From an uncultured Sphaerochaeta sp. (lineage in GTDB: Bacteria; Spirochaetota; Spirochaetia; Sphaerochaetales; Sphaerochaetaceae): 64,000 bases of DNA. The notes under the pieces are model-generated. The model was given only the letters and a program-made list of their open reading frames with translations. It was not told the DNA's origin and ran no database searches. Each line of letters begins with the position of its first letter. The first letter of the stretch is position 1. Shown piece by piece: positions 9,775-18,410 of this stretch. The stretch covers positions 3,187,715-3,251,714 of the forward strand of contig NZ_OY781873.1 in NCBI RefSeq assembly GCF_963677075.1, read 5' to 3'. The translations under genes were made by a program, and so were the position numbers.

Positions 9775-9803
9775 ATTCTATTACAGTATCGTTAACTTTT
9801 CAA
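9775..9803 (-). promoter_or_regulatory. promoter of the deoR-E2-E3-E1 operon
   Basis: Read on the minus strand, TTGAAA (9803-9798) and TAGAAT (9780-9775) are separated by exactly 17 bases, a good sigma-70 match. The start codon at 9732 follows about 43 bases downstream, with the triple repeat in between. Confidence 0.65.
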
Positions 9804-9823
9804 GTGTTTTCGAAAGGGATTCG

Positions 9824-10138
9824 TCAATCCATATGAAAGACTTCCTCCAAAGGAAGAGAGATTGGAGAGTTGTCTTCGTTCGTGTCCATAATATCAGCCA
9901 TATAGGCCCACCACTTCTGAACAATGGGATTGGAGCCAAGATCCTGACTCCCCGATTCTCCCTCTGATTTCTGAAAAGCAAAGAGGAGACCACTGTCCCG
10001 GTCAAGGAAAATGGTGTAGTCAGAAACCCCACTTTCCTTGAGAAGCGCCTTCAACTCCGGCCAAATCTCATCATGACGTTTCTTGTACTCTTGTTCATAT
10101 CCTTTCTTCAACTGCATGACGAATGCCTGTCTCATCAT
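9824..10138 (-). CDS. rhaM: L-rhamnose mutarotase
   Basis: A 104-residue protein of the RhaM/YiiL family, which interconverts alpha and beta anomers of L-rhamnose. The family features visible are MRQAFVMQLKKGYE at the N terminus, KRHDEIWPEL (catalytic His), the central DYTIFLDRDSGLLFA strand, and a C-terminal KWWAYMADIM helix. Length is exactly that of the family. GGAG stands 7 bases before the ATG. It is the last gene of the rhamnose importer operon, 10 bases after a permease, so incoming sugar is probably equilibrated before isomerisation. Confidence 0.93.
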   Translation of the reverse strand: MMRQAFVMQLKKGYEQEYKKRHDEIWPELKALLKESGVSDYTIFLDRDSGLLFAFQKSEGESGSQDLGSNPIVQKWWAYMADIMDTNEDNSPISLPLEEVFHMD

Positions 10139-10148
10139 ATGTGATCTC

Positions 10149-11192
10149 CTAATTTCTACTCATTTGCTGTAGCCGTAGCTTCCTGTTTGCCTTGTACATA
10201 TCAAGCAATCGGGGAAGGAGGACCGCAGAGATGAGAAGTAATCCAATGACAATGGTCATCAGGGTTCCACTGAACTTCAACAAGCCCATGCCGAACTTCA
10301 AGTAACCGACCAACATGGAGCCAATGAAAACACCATACACACTCCCCTTGCCCCCGGTGATGGCAACACCACCAAGCACGACGAGGGTGATGATTTCCAA
10401 ATCCCATCCGGTGGCAATGTTTGAGCGGACAGAGAGAATTCGACTAGCCAGCAATATGGAGGTAAGACCACAGAAGAATCCGGTAACGGTAAAGTTGATG
10501 ATCCTCATGGTCTTTACCTTGATACCGGAGAAACGAGCCGCTTCAGCACTATTCCCGATGGCGTACAATCTTCTTCCATACGTTGTCTTATGCAAGACAA
10601 ACGCAAAGAGCAATACCAAGACCAAGTAGAGAACGAACTCAAAGGGGATAATGGTACCAGGAATGAATTGCTGACCAAAGAACCCAAAGTTTTCTGGGAA
10701 TTCAGTACGTGCCTGATCTCCCAATAAACCAATTGCAATCCCCCTGAATACTGACTGTGTCGCAAGGGTGACCGCGATGGCCGGCATTTCGAGGGCGGTG
10801 ATCATCACCCCGTTGAACAATCCAGCGAGGGTGCCAACAAGCAGGGCAATGAATATCAGGGAAGGAATGGAAGCTCCCGCCTGTGCAGCATTTCCTACCG
10901 CATATGCACAAAGAGCAATAATGGAGGCAATCGAGATGTCAATGTCACCACACATGATGATAAAGATCATCGGAAGGGCCATGATTGCCTTCTCACTGAA
11001 TTGGAACGTTGCATTCATCAGATTGAACCAATCAAGGAAGTACGGGGTTCTGATAGTGAAAAAGACGAACACCAGTACAATAATAATGGAGAGCAGAACT
11101 TCCCACTGGGTAAAATATTCAATCAACCGGTTCTTGAGCGACATCTCATCAATAAGCCGGGATTTTGCTACCAAATCTCTTTTTTCAGCCAT
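10149..11192 (-). CDS. sugar ABC transporter permease (CUT2, RhaQ-like)
   Basis: A 347-residue inner-membrane permease of the RbsC type with about nine or ten hydrophobic segments. The family loop AIGGNxEAARxxGI appears here as AIGNSAEAARFSGIKV near residue 230. It also has the conserved GGVAITGGKGSVYG glycine-rich segment near 280. It starts 2 bases after the stop of the other permease and precedes the mutarotase. The two permeases form the membrane channel with the ATPase at 12189. Rhamnose as substrate is inferred from the mutarotase and from the operator shared with rhaA. Confidence 0.88.
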   Translation of the reverse strand: MAEKRDLVAKSRLIDEMSLKNRLIEYFTQWEVLLSIIIVLVFVFFTIRTPYFLDWFNLMNATFQFSEKAIMALPMIFIIMCGDIDISIASIIALCAYAVGNAAQAGASIPSLIFIALLVGTLAGLFNGVMITALEMPAIAVTLATQSVFRGIAIGLLGDQARTEFPENFGFFGQQFIPGTIIPFEFVLYLVLVLLFAFVLHKTTYGRRLYAIGNSAEAARFSGIKVKTMRIINFTVTGFFCGLTSILLASRILSVRSNIATGWDLEIITLVVLGGVAITGGKGSVYGVFIGSMLVGYLKFGMGLLKFSGTLMTIVIGLLLISAVLLPRLLDMYKANRKLRLQQMSRN

Positions 11193-11194
11193 AC

Positions 11195-12196
11195 CTAGCC
11201 TCTCCTCTGTGCAAGCAGCTTCTTCGTCTTTCGCTGGTCGCTGATGGTGTTGAGCGTCAATGCGATGAGAATGATCAAGCCTTGGACGAATGTTTGCCAG
11301 AAAACTGACAGGTAGATAACCGGCAACGCATTGGTGACCACACCAAGGAAGAGCGTCCCCAGGACCACCCCGATAATGCCACCGGAGCCACCGGCAAAGT
11401 TGACACCACCAAGTACACAGGCTGCTACTGCCTGCATTTCAAACCCAGTTGCCATCTCATTCACTGCAGAAGCATAGCGAGCGGTCCAAAGAGCCCCTGC
11501 AAGGCCACAGAGTGTTCCACTGATAAGGAATACTACTACCCTGACCCTACTCTCATTCACTCCTACAAACTTTGCTGCTGTCGGGTTTCCCCCGATTGCA
11601 TAGACTTCTCGTCCTATGCGGGTATATCTACTGAAGTAATAGAATACAGCAATGACAATAATGGCAATCCAGAGAAGGTTAGAAATTCCGAGGAAACTGT
11701 TACGAGGGAAATCTATGTAGGATTTACTCATCTCATGGGCTGTAACCCACGTACCTCCACTGAGGAGAAAGGTAAGCCCGCGATAGATATTCACCGTACC
11801 CAATGTGGTGATGATCGGGGGGATTTTTCCGTAGGCAACCAATACACCATTGAAGAGTCCCATTACCATTCCAATACCCATTCCTGCAAGCAAGAGGAGC
11901 AAGGGACTGACTGTAGGATTTGCCTCATTGATCATACCGGTAGCCATACCGGTGAAGGCGATAATGGAACCTACCGATAGGTCAATCCCATTTGAGAGGA
12001 TTACATAGAACTCACCAATGGCGACAATGGAGAGGATAGCCATGTCGTTGAGGATGGTGGAGATGTTCTTCGCAGAAAGAAACTGCGGAGAGCGGACTGA
12101 AATCGGCACCAGGAGCACCACCAACAATACGGTAAGGGTTGCCTCCCTACGGGCCAGTGCTTTCTTTACAAAGGAGGAGAAGGATAAGTCAGGCAT
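11195..12196 (-). CDS. sugar ABC transporter permease (CUT2, RhaP-like)
   Basis: A 333-residue RbsC-type permease. The start at 12196 is used because GGAGG precedes it and it reads MPDLSFSSF; it overlaps the ATPase stop by 8 bases, which implies coupled translation. Signatures are NGIDLSVGSIIAFTGMATG in the second and third membrane segments, AIGGNPTAAKFVGVNESR in the cytoplasmic loop, and CVLGGVNFAGGSGG near the C terminus. It pairs with the permease at 10149. Confidence 0.88.
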   Translation of the reverse strand: MPDLSFSSFVKKALARREATLTVLLVVLLVPISVRSPQFLSAKNISTILNDMAILSIVAIGEFYVILSNGIDLSVGSIIAFTGMATGMINEANPTVSPLLLLLAGMGIGMVMGLFNGVLVAYGKIPPIITTLGTVNIYRGLTFLLSGGTWVTAHEMSKSYIDFPRNSFLGISNLLWIAIIVIAVFYYFSRYTRIGREVYAIGGNPTAAKFVGVNESRVRVVVFLISGTLCGLAGALWTARYASAVNEMATGFEMQAVAACVLGGVNFAGGSGGIIGVVLGTLFLGVVTNALPVIYLSVFWQTFVQGLIILIALTLNTISDQRKTKKLLAQRRG

Positions 12197-13706
12197 TGGA
12201 GGCCTCCATCTGTACAGTTGCGATTGCATACCGCATTACTGACTCTGCTGTCGCTTCTTCTGCATCAAGAATGGCTGTCTGGTACCCTTCATGCATCACG
12301 ACGATCCGGTCTGACATTCCCAAGATTTCAGGAAGCTCACTACTGATCAAAATAACGGCAACACCCTTGTCTGCCATATCACAAACGAATTCGTGTACTG
12401 CTGCCTTCGTTGCTACATCAATACCCTTTGTAGGTTCATCAAGAATGAGAATCTTCGGATTTGTCCCAATCCACTTGGCAAGGACGACCTTCTGCTGGTT
12501 ACCCCCACTGAGCGTTTCAGCATCGACATGGTACCCTGCCGATTTTATCTCCATTTGATCACCATGTTCCTGGACATAGCTCTTTTCAATCTTCTTTCTG
12601 GTCACCAGGCCTTTCCAGCAGAGATTGGTCAACACCGGTAGGCTGATATTATGGGTCAAGCTCATTTTCAACACCAAACCCTGCCTCTGGCGGTCTTCAG
12701 GTACTAGGGCAATTCCTTTCCGCATACTGTCAATGGCACCTTTGGGCATGAAGGGTTTCCCGAGCAAATGCATCGTCCCCTCACTGGCCTTGTCAATTCC
12801 AAAAATGGTTCTCACCACCTCGCTGCGACCAGCTCCGACAAGCCCGAAGAGACCGAGTATCTCCCCTTCATGCAAATCAAAGGAGATGTCCTTGAAGGCA
12901 CCAAGCTGACTGAGGTGCTTAACCTCAAGCACCTTTTTGCCGATCTTTGGTTCATGGTGGGGGTACATCTGGTCTATTGAGCGCCCGATCATCATGTTAA
13001 TGATCGTATCTTCGTTGCTCTCTGCTACCTTCCCTTCCCCGATATATTGTCCGTCACGGAAAACCGTGTAGTAATCGCAAATTTCAAAAATCTCTTCAAA
13101 CTTATGGGAGATGAAGAGAATTGCCTTGCCCTCTTCCTTCAAGGAGCGGACTATCCTGAATAGATCATCGACCTCTCGGCCGGTGAGTGCGCTGGTCGGC
13201 TCATCCATGATGACCAGATCTGCATCAAGGCTGAGTGCCTTGACAATTTCCACCATGTGGCGCTGTGCAACACTGAGATTCTTGACCAGGGAATCTGGAT
13301 TGATATCAAGTTGCATCCTCTGGAGCAATGCCTGGGTATTCTCCTGCATGGTTTTCCAGTCGAGTTTTTTTGTTTTCGGATTCCTGAGGTGGTGTCCCAT
13401 ATAGATATTCTCTGTGACACTGAGCTCGGGAAACATGGATGCTTCCTGATGGATGGCTACAATCCCTGCCTGTTGGGCGTCGATTGCATTCTTGAAGGAG
13501 ATTTCTTTCCCCTCAAAGGTCATTGTTCCACTGGTAGGGATATAGACTCCGGTGAGAATCTTCACCAAGGTGGACTTTCCTGCTCCGTTCTCTCCAATGA
13601 GGGCATGCACTTCACCCCTTCGTAGGGAGAGATGTACATCATCCAAGGCTCTGATACCGGGAAACACCTTTGTTACGTGTTGTACTTCCAACAATGCCTG
13701 TTGCAT
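12189..13706 (-). CDS. sugar ABC transporter ATPase (CUT2, two nucleotide-binding domains)
   Basis: A 505-residue duplicated ATPase of the RbsA/RhaT type that powers the importer. The first Walker A is GENGAGKST at 38-46, and the first Walker B is DLVIMDEPTSAL. The second domain has the degenerate Walker A GLVGAGRSE, LSGGNQQKV as signature, and ILILDEPTKGIDV as Walker B, as usual for CUT2 transporters. AAGGAGG stands directly before the ATG. A stem-loop separates it from the binding-protein gene upstream. Confidence 0.93.
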   Translation of the reverse strand: MQQALLEVQHVTKVFPGIRALDDVHLSLRRGEVHALIGENGAGKSTLVKILTGVYIPTSGTMTFEGKEISFKNAIDAQQAGIVAIHQEASMFPELSVTENIYMGHHLRNPKTKKLDWKTMQENTQALLQRMQLDINPDSLVKNLSVAQRHMVEIVKALSLDADLVIMDEPTSALTGREVDDLFRIVRSLKEEGKAILFISHKFEEIFEICDYYTVFRDGQYIGEGKVAESNEDTIINMMIGRSIDQMYPHHEPKIGKKVLEVKHLSQLGAFKDISFDLHEGEILGLFGLVGAGRSEVVRTIFGIDKASEGTMHLLGKPFMPKGAIDSMRKGIALVPEDRQRQGLVLKMSLTHNISLPVLTNLCWKGLVTRKKIEKSYVQEHGDQMEIKSAGYHVDAETLSGGNQQKVVLAKWIGTNPKILILDEPTKGIDVATKAAVHEFVCDMADKGVAVILISSELPEILGMSDRIVVMHEGYQTAILDAEEATAESVMRYAIATVQMEASNA

Positions 13707-13734
13707 TGTTCCTCCTTATGCAAGCAGATGCAAA

Positions 13735-13764
13735 GGCTCCCGCTTCCGAAGGGAAGCAGGAGCC
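13735..13764 (-). promoter_or_regulatory. intercistronic stem-loop between binding protein and ATPase
   Basis: A 13-base stem with one mismatch, GGCTCC(t/c)GCTTCC against its complement, and a four-base loop. There is no T-run on the minus strand. It lies 14 bases after the binding-protein stop and 28 bases before the ATPase start. Such hairpins usually protect the upstream message end or partly terminate transcription, so that binding protein is made in excess over the membrane components. Confidence 0.6.
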
Positions 13765-13777
13765 AGCTGTGATTCGA

Positions 13778-14791
13778 TTAATAGATCTCTGCGAACTTCT
13801 CGATGTTGTCCTTGTTGAATACATAAGGAGTACTCATGAAGGCAATACCATTCTCTTCGACCTTGATTGAGCCCATGCGACCAGCAGGAATCTCTTCACC
13901 AGTTGCTCCGTCGATGGTACCATCAATCAGTCCATCAAGGATGTAGGTGGAACTGTATCCAAGGTCAATTGGATTCCACAGTGCCATCTGGCGGCAGGTG
14001 CCGTCGAGGATGTAGCCCTTCATCTCTGAAGGAAGACCAAGACCGGTGACTTCAACAACGCCACTCTTTCCAGCGTCCTTGACAGCCTGTGCGGTTGCAA
14101 GCAGACCAACAGTGGTCGGGCAGATGATAGCCTTCAGGTTAGGATATTTCTGCATCAAGGAGACTGCTTCACGATAGCTCTTATCGGGGGCATCATCACC
14201 ATAGACAACCTCAACAAGCTTCATGTTGGAATATTCAGCTTCCTTGATTTCTTCTTTCATCCACTCAATCCAGAGGTTCTGGTTGGTAGCCTGAGCAGAA
14301 GCGGAAAGGACAGCAACATCACCCTTGTAATCAGTCAGTTCAGCAGCAAGCTGAATCTGCTGGCGTCCAATGAGTTCAGGGTTACTGGGCAGAAGGTCAA
14401 CAATACGTCCACCTACGTTGATGCCAGAGTCATAACTGATAACCTTGATACCGGCTGCCATGGCTTTCTTGGCTACAGGAATCAATGCATCTGCATCGTT
14501 TGCGCTGATGGCAATGCCATCAACTCTCTGTGCGATCAAGGTCTCGATGATCTCAATCTGTCCCTCTGCAGTAGCCTGGGGAGGTGCCATATAGGTCGTC
14601 TTGATCCCACCAAGCTCAGCGGCAGCTTCTTCACTACCTTTGAATACTGCATCAAAGAACCCATTTCCCATACTCTTTCCGAGAATGACAATCTCTTTTT
14701 CGCCAGCCGGGGCTGCTTCCTTGGTTCCCTGAGCGAACATTGCACCAAGGGCCATGGTCATGATGAGGACAAACAACAATGTTTTCTTCAT
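13778..14791 (-). CDS. periplasmic sugar-binding protein (CUT2, probable rhamnose)
   Basis: A 337-residue binding protein. The start at 14791 gives a clear signal peptide (MKKTLLFVLIMTMALGAMFA) ending near residue 20, with no lipobox cysteine, so it is probably cleaved by signal peptidase I. The body is a type 1 periplasmic binding fold (VDGIAISANDADALIP, GIKVISYDSG). It delivers sugar to the permeases encoded downstream. It is the first gene of the importer operon, with AAAGGAG before the ATG and an AraC-type box about 145 bases upstream. Confidence 0.9.
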   Translation of the reverse strand: MKKTLLFVLIMTMALGAMFAQGTKEAAPAGEKEIVILGKSMGNGFFDAVFKGSEEAAAELGGIKTTYMAPPQATAEGQIEIIETLIAQRVDGIAISANDADALIPVAKKAMAAGIKVISYDSGINVGGRIVDLLPSNPELIGRQQIQLAAELTDYKGDVAVLSASAQATNQNLWIEWMKEEIKEAEYSNMKLVEVVYGDDAPDKSYREAVSLMQKYPNLKAIICPTTVGLLATAQAVKDAGKSGVVEVTGLGLPSEMKGYILDGTCRQMALWNPIDLGYSSTYILDGLIDGTIDGATGEEIPAGRMGSIKVEENGIAFMSTPYVFNKDNIEKFAEIY

Positions 14792-14820
14792 AACAAAACA
14801 CTCCTTTTGAGAAATCTTCT

Positions 14821-14863
14821 CCGGGAAAACCCGGAACCTATCTGTACCTGGCAGAACACCAGG
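14821..14863 (-). promoter_or_regulatory. two hairpins in the leader of the importer message
   Basis: CCGGG-AAAA-CCCGG at 14821-14834 and CCTGG-N7-CCAGG at 14847-14863 are perfect short inverted repeats in the untranslated leader. Neither is followed by a T-run on the minus strand, so termination is unlikely. They may stabilise the 5' end of a strongly expressed binding-protein message. Confidence 0.45.
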
Positions 14864-14935
14864 GCAAACAGCAAAACTACTGTCACAACTTCCTTTACTC
14901 ATAGTGTGACACCGATTTCAAAATCTGCAATAACT

Positions 14936-14967
14936 GAATAGTCATTTTTTAGCACGATTTTATCATG
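14936..14967 (-). promoter_or_regulatory. AraC/RhaS-type activator box upstream of the importer
   Basis: This 32-bp stretch matches 18411-18442 at 28 positions, including 18 consecutive ones (TAGCACGATTTTATCATG). Read on the minus strand, two TGA-containing half-sites start 21 bp apart, two helical turns, as in AraC-family direct repeats. It lies just upstream of a weak promoter (TTGCAG-N18-CACTAT on the minus strand), where an activator would contact polymerase. Confidence 0.7.
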
Positions 14968-15057
14968 AAACAGAGATGGAACCCTATTTTCTATACATCG
15001 AAAGTCATAAGACAAAACAAAGAAAGCGATTTACGTGAATATCTCTATAAGTATAGA

Positions 15058-16011
15058 TTAAGAAGGAGAACTATTTCTCCTGTTTCCAAACAACACTCCT
15101 CCCAGTAACCCTACGAATGTCTGCTGGAAGAGGATTCCCAGTATGACAGGAAGGGCAGCAAGAGGAGGAAAATAGGTGGTAGCAAGCACCAAAGCTGCAC
15201 TGATATTCCTCATTCCTCCGGTGAACGTCATACTGACAAGGCTGGGGCGATCCACCTTCAGGACATACCTCCCGAGTACATAGACAAGGAGGAACCCTAA
15301 GGCAATGACAAAGAGGTTCATCAGGATGAGTGGAACATAGATCCAGGAAAAGGAGAGAGAACCAGAGAGAGCCCCTACATGGATTATTACCACTACAATA
15401 AGAAGAAGCTTGGTAACTGGGCTGAGATAGAGTACAACCTCTTTTGCAACCTTGGGCATGGTTTGGGTAACCAACATCCCCACAAGGGATGGAAGGACGA
15501 TCATCACCAGCAAGCTGGTCATGATCCCTCCTTGGTCAATTGCCACTGTCGTATTGGAGAGCAACCTGATCGTCAGAGGTGTCAGGATGGGAGAAAGCAA
15601 GGTATCAAGAATGATGAGTGAAAGAGCAAGGGCTGCGTCTCCCTCATAAATGGTCGACCATATGAATGCAGTGACCGCGATCGGAATCGAAGAGAGCAAC
15701 ACAAAACCAGTGACAATATCTGGCTGGGTGGGAAAAACCACTCGTCCAATGAGTGCAACAAAAACCGGCAGCACTATATGAGCACTGAAGAGCACAAGCA
15801 ACACAGAGGCCATTCTACGTGCAATCTGGGCAAACTGACGATAGCTTACCCCCAATGCTCCTACAAAGGTAATGAATGCGAAAAAATAGGTTCCAAGAAA
15901 TCGATAGGAGTCCAATCGGTGCCCAAGTATCAAGCCGAGCACCACACCAATCGGTGTAACAAACGGCATCACCGCATTAAAACGCTTATTTATATCCTGC
16001 AGTGATGCCAT
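15058..16011 (-). CDS. BASS-family (bile acid:sodium symporter-like) transporter
   Basis: A 317-residue membrane protein with about nine or ten hydrophobic segments. The BASS signature around the discontinuous helix is visible as TFTGGMRNISAALVLA near residue 265. Known relatives move organic anions with sodium. It is the third gene of the rhaA operon, 5 bases after the aldolase. Its cargo may be an organic acid produced from rhamnose, or a substrate, but that is inference. The 266-base gap down to the binding-protein start holds the two hairpins and the AraC box and no further gene. Confidence 0.75.
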   Translation of the reverse strand: MASLQDINKRFNAVMPFVTPIGVVLGLILGHRLDSYRFLGTYFFAFITFVGALGVSYRQFAQIARRMASVLLVLFSAHIVLPVFVALIGRVVFPTQPDIVTGFVLLSSIPIAVTAFIWSTIYEGDAALALSLIILDTLLSPILTPLTIRLLSNTTVAIDQGGIMTSLLVMIVLPSLVGMLVTQTMPKVAKEVVLYLSPVTKLLLIVVVIIHVGALSGSLSFSWIYVPLILMNLFVIALGFLLVYVLGRYVLKVDRPSLVSMTFTGGMRNISAALVLATTYFPPLAALPVILGILFQQTFVGLLGGVLFGNRRNSSPS

Positions 16012-16016
16012 CTTAC

Positions 16017-17096
16017 CTACTTTGATGCAACTGAAGACCGATATTTCTCCACTTCCCAGTTTCTGATGAAATCAATCATTGCATCATCCATGAAACGGGG
16101 TCCTCCAAAACTCTCGGTATATACTGCAATTGATACGGTATCCACAAAGAGTGGCATCGGCTTCTCTCCCAGGGAGAATACCCCTAGGTTCTGTACGCAG
16201 ACAATCTTTGGACTTACCCCATGTTCGGCCTCATACTGTTTGAAAGCAGAAACCACATCCTGCCCCTCTTCAACCCAGAGTGGCTTGAAACCGGCATAGA
16301 CAATATGGTCAGGGGTAAAGGAGGAAGCAACTGCTTGGAAATGGTTCTCATCCTGCAGGTAGTGCGCAAATTCCTTGTTCCAAGAGAAAAGAACCGGTTC
16401 TTTAGTAAGACCCCCAAGCTCTTTCTTGACTGATTCAACACGGGAAGAGTCTGCCTCCAGAGGAGAAAAATCAGGCTTTCTTACCAACTGGGAGGAAATT
16501 TTTCCCATCAAGGAGTTGTAGAGGCTTTCAATCTCCTCCAAACTCTGCCCTCCGGCAAAAATACCATGGTTCTGCAGGAAAATCAGGGAGCTGACGGTCC
16601 CTGTTTCCTTCTTCTGCTCGGCCATCCTGGAGCGAACAATATCTGCAAGGATGAATCCAGGCTTCACTAATTCAATCCAGAGCGCTTCAGGAAAAAGTCT
16701 GGCAACAGCCTTCTCTCCTTCTTGTGCACAGGTAAGACCATTCACCATGGCAGGGTGAAGGTGGATGACATAGGGAAAGGGGAGCAATGCATGGAGCAAG
16801 GCCTCAACAGAAGGCCGTGCTGTCTCTCCTTCAAGGCGACAATCCATCATATCCTTGAGGACTTCATCCTCTCTCTGTTCGTCATCATTGCTGTACTGTT
16901 TTCCCCAGATCTTATCCAGCTTTCCCAGATCCATCCGGACAAACCCAGATTCATCAATGGTTCCCAAGGCATGGCCACTAGCCTTTACATAGAGGATATT
17001 CCCCTCTTTATAGGAGGTGTTTCCACCTCCCAATAATACGTAAGAAGGGTCCGAGCCATACCGCTTGGAGTGGGCAATCAGGGATGCAAAACTCAT
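16017..17096 (-). CDS. class II aldolase, rhamnulose-1-phosphate aldolase type
   Basis: A 359-residue protein. The class II aldolase core occupies about residues 10-205: LLGGGNTSYK phosphate loop, VIHLHPAMVN zinc ligands, and QNHGIFAGG with the third histidine. It is much longer than single-domain FucA/RhaD. The extra C-terminal part (SFTPDHIVYAGFKPLWVE, NWEVEKYR) resembles the linker that joins aldolase to dehydrogenase in bifunctional RhaD/ADH proteins, yet here the reading frame ends. It would split rhamnulose-1-phosphate into DHAP and lactaldehyde. Its start overlaps the rhaA stop by four bases (ATGA). Confidence 0.85.
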   Translation of the reverse strand: MSFASLIAHSKRYGSDPSYVLLGGGNTSYKEGNILYVKASGHALGTIDESGFVRMDLGKLDKIWGKQYSNDDEQREDEVLKDMMDCRLEGETARPSVEALLHALLPFPYVIHLHPAMVNGLTCAQEGEKAVARLFPEALWIELVKPGFILADIVRSRMAEQKKETGTVSSLIFLQNHGIFAGGQSLEEIESLYNSLMGKISSQLVRKPDFSPLEADSSRVESVKKELGGLTKEPVLFSWNKEFAHYLQDENHFQAVASSFTPDHIVYAGFKPLWVEEGQDVVSAFKQYEAEHGVSPKIVCVQNLGVFSLGEKPMPLFVDTVSIAVYTESFGGPRFMDDAMIDFIRNWEVEKYRSSVASK

Positions 17097-18343
17097 GAAC
17101 GTTCCCCCAATACTTCCCTCTCATAGGTACTTACCAACTCAATGAGTTCACTCTCCAGTGGAGTGTTGGTTCTTCTGCAGTACTCATCCCAGATGGCACC
17201 AAAGGGGAGAACACTCTGCTGTTCAAGCAACGCCATGGTTGCATAGCCATTTCCTGACTCTTCATACTCAATGAGTTGATCAATCGGCTCAAGAAGGGCA
17301 AAGAGCAAGGCCTTGCGCATTGCCCTGATACCGGTGACCCATGCTCCAATACGGTTGATTGATGCATCGAAGAAATCCAAGCCAATGTGGGAGGACTCCA
17401 GCTTCCCGCTTCTCACCAGCTCCTCAGCAACCATCTTGATCTTGTCATTGAACAGAATCACATGATCACTGTCCCAATGCATGGGACGACTGACGTGCAA
17501 GAGAATCTCATCATCGAAGAGGAGAATGGCGGAAAGTTTATCTGAGATATCTTCTTCTGTGTGGAAGTGTCCCATATCAATGCAGAGCATCTTATTGTTT
17601 CTTGCTGCATAGTTCATATAGAACTCATGCGAGCCAACCACGAAGGCTTCGCTTCCGATGCCAAAGAGCTTGGTCTCCAGAGCATCACGCATAAATTCGC
17701 TGGGATACTCGGTCTCAAAAATCTCATCAAGGCTCTCCTTGAGAATGGCACGGTACCCGAACTTGTCAACGGTAAGGTTTTTTGCACCATCGGGAACCCA
17801 GGTGTCGAGGATACAGGGGCTCCCCTGTTGCTCTCCAATCCAGGCAGCAATCTTCCTACAGCGTTTTGCGTGCTCAATCCAGAACCTACGGATTCTCTCA
17901 TCCTTGCTTGCCAATGTATAGCCATCATCAGCCATTGGATGGCTGAAGAAGGTTCCATTGAAGTCCAGAGGGATACCCATCTTCTTGCCCCAATCAAGCC
18001 AACCTTGATAGTGCTTCTCCTCAATCTGGTCACGGTCAACAAAGGTGGACCCGAACTCCCCATAGCTGGCATGCAGGTTCAGCCTATGACTTCCACCAAC
18101 CAGGGAGAATACCTGCTCCAGATCCTGACGCAACTGTTCTACAGTTTTTGCCTTGCCGGGGTAGTTCCCTGTGGTTTGGATTCCACCACCAGCCAGTTCG
18201 GCATCGGGACGCTCGAAACCGCCAACATCATCACCCTGCCAACAGTGGACAGAGATGGGAACGTCAGACAATTGATCAAGGACAGAGTCGGTATCGACAC
18301 CATAGTTCGCATATATTTTCTTGGCTTCTTCATAGTAAGACAT
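17093..18343 (-). CDS. rhaA: L-rhamnose isomerase
   Basis: A 416-residue RhaA of the enterobacterial type, converting L-rhamnose to L-rhamnulose with a divalent metal. Diagnostic stretches are SVHCWQGDDVGGFE, GGIQTTGNYPGKA, RLNLHASYGE, CIDMGHFHTEE (metal ligands) and DFFDASINRIGAWV. The start at 18343 gives the normal length and follows GAGGAGG by 6 bases; an upstream in-frame ATG would lack a ribosome site. It is the first gene of an operon with the aldolase and the BASS transporter, divergent from the AraC-type regulator. Confidence 0.96.
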   Translation of the reverse strand: MSYYEEAKKIYANYGVDTDSVLDQLSDVPISVHCWQGDDVGGFERPDAELAGGGIQTTGNYPGKAKTVEQLRQDLEQVFSLVGGSHRLNLHASYGEFGSTFVDRDQIEEKHYQGWLDWGKKMGIPLDFNGTFFSHPMADDGYTLASKDERIRRFWIEHAKRCRKIAAWIGEQQGSPCILDTWVPDGAKNLTVDKFGYRAILKESLDEIFETEYPSEFMRDALETKLFGIGSEAFVVGSHEFYMNYAARNNKMLCIDMGHFHTEEDISDKLSAILLFDDEILLHVSRPMHWDSDHVILFNDKIKMVAEELVRSGKLESSHIGLDFFDASINRIGAWVTGIRAMRKALLFALLEPIDQLIEYEESGNGYATMALLEQQSVLPFGAIWDEYCRRTNTPLESELIELVSTYEREVLGERS

Positions 18344-18410
18344 GATAGCCCTCCTCATACGAAAGTATTTACTTAATAGTTTGCCACCATTTGCATTTTT
18401 TACCTTGACA

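Noticed and set aside
14791..14902. A 37-residue N-terminal extension of the sugar-binding protein.
   Set aside because: It would hide the signal peptide inside the protein, and the ATG at 14791 has its own ribosome site.
15000..15057. AT-rich inverted repeat near ATCTATA/TATAGAGAT as a terminator of the rhaA operon.
   Set aside because: The stem is short, AT-only and lacks a T-run; support is too weak to call.
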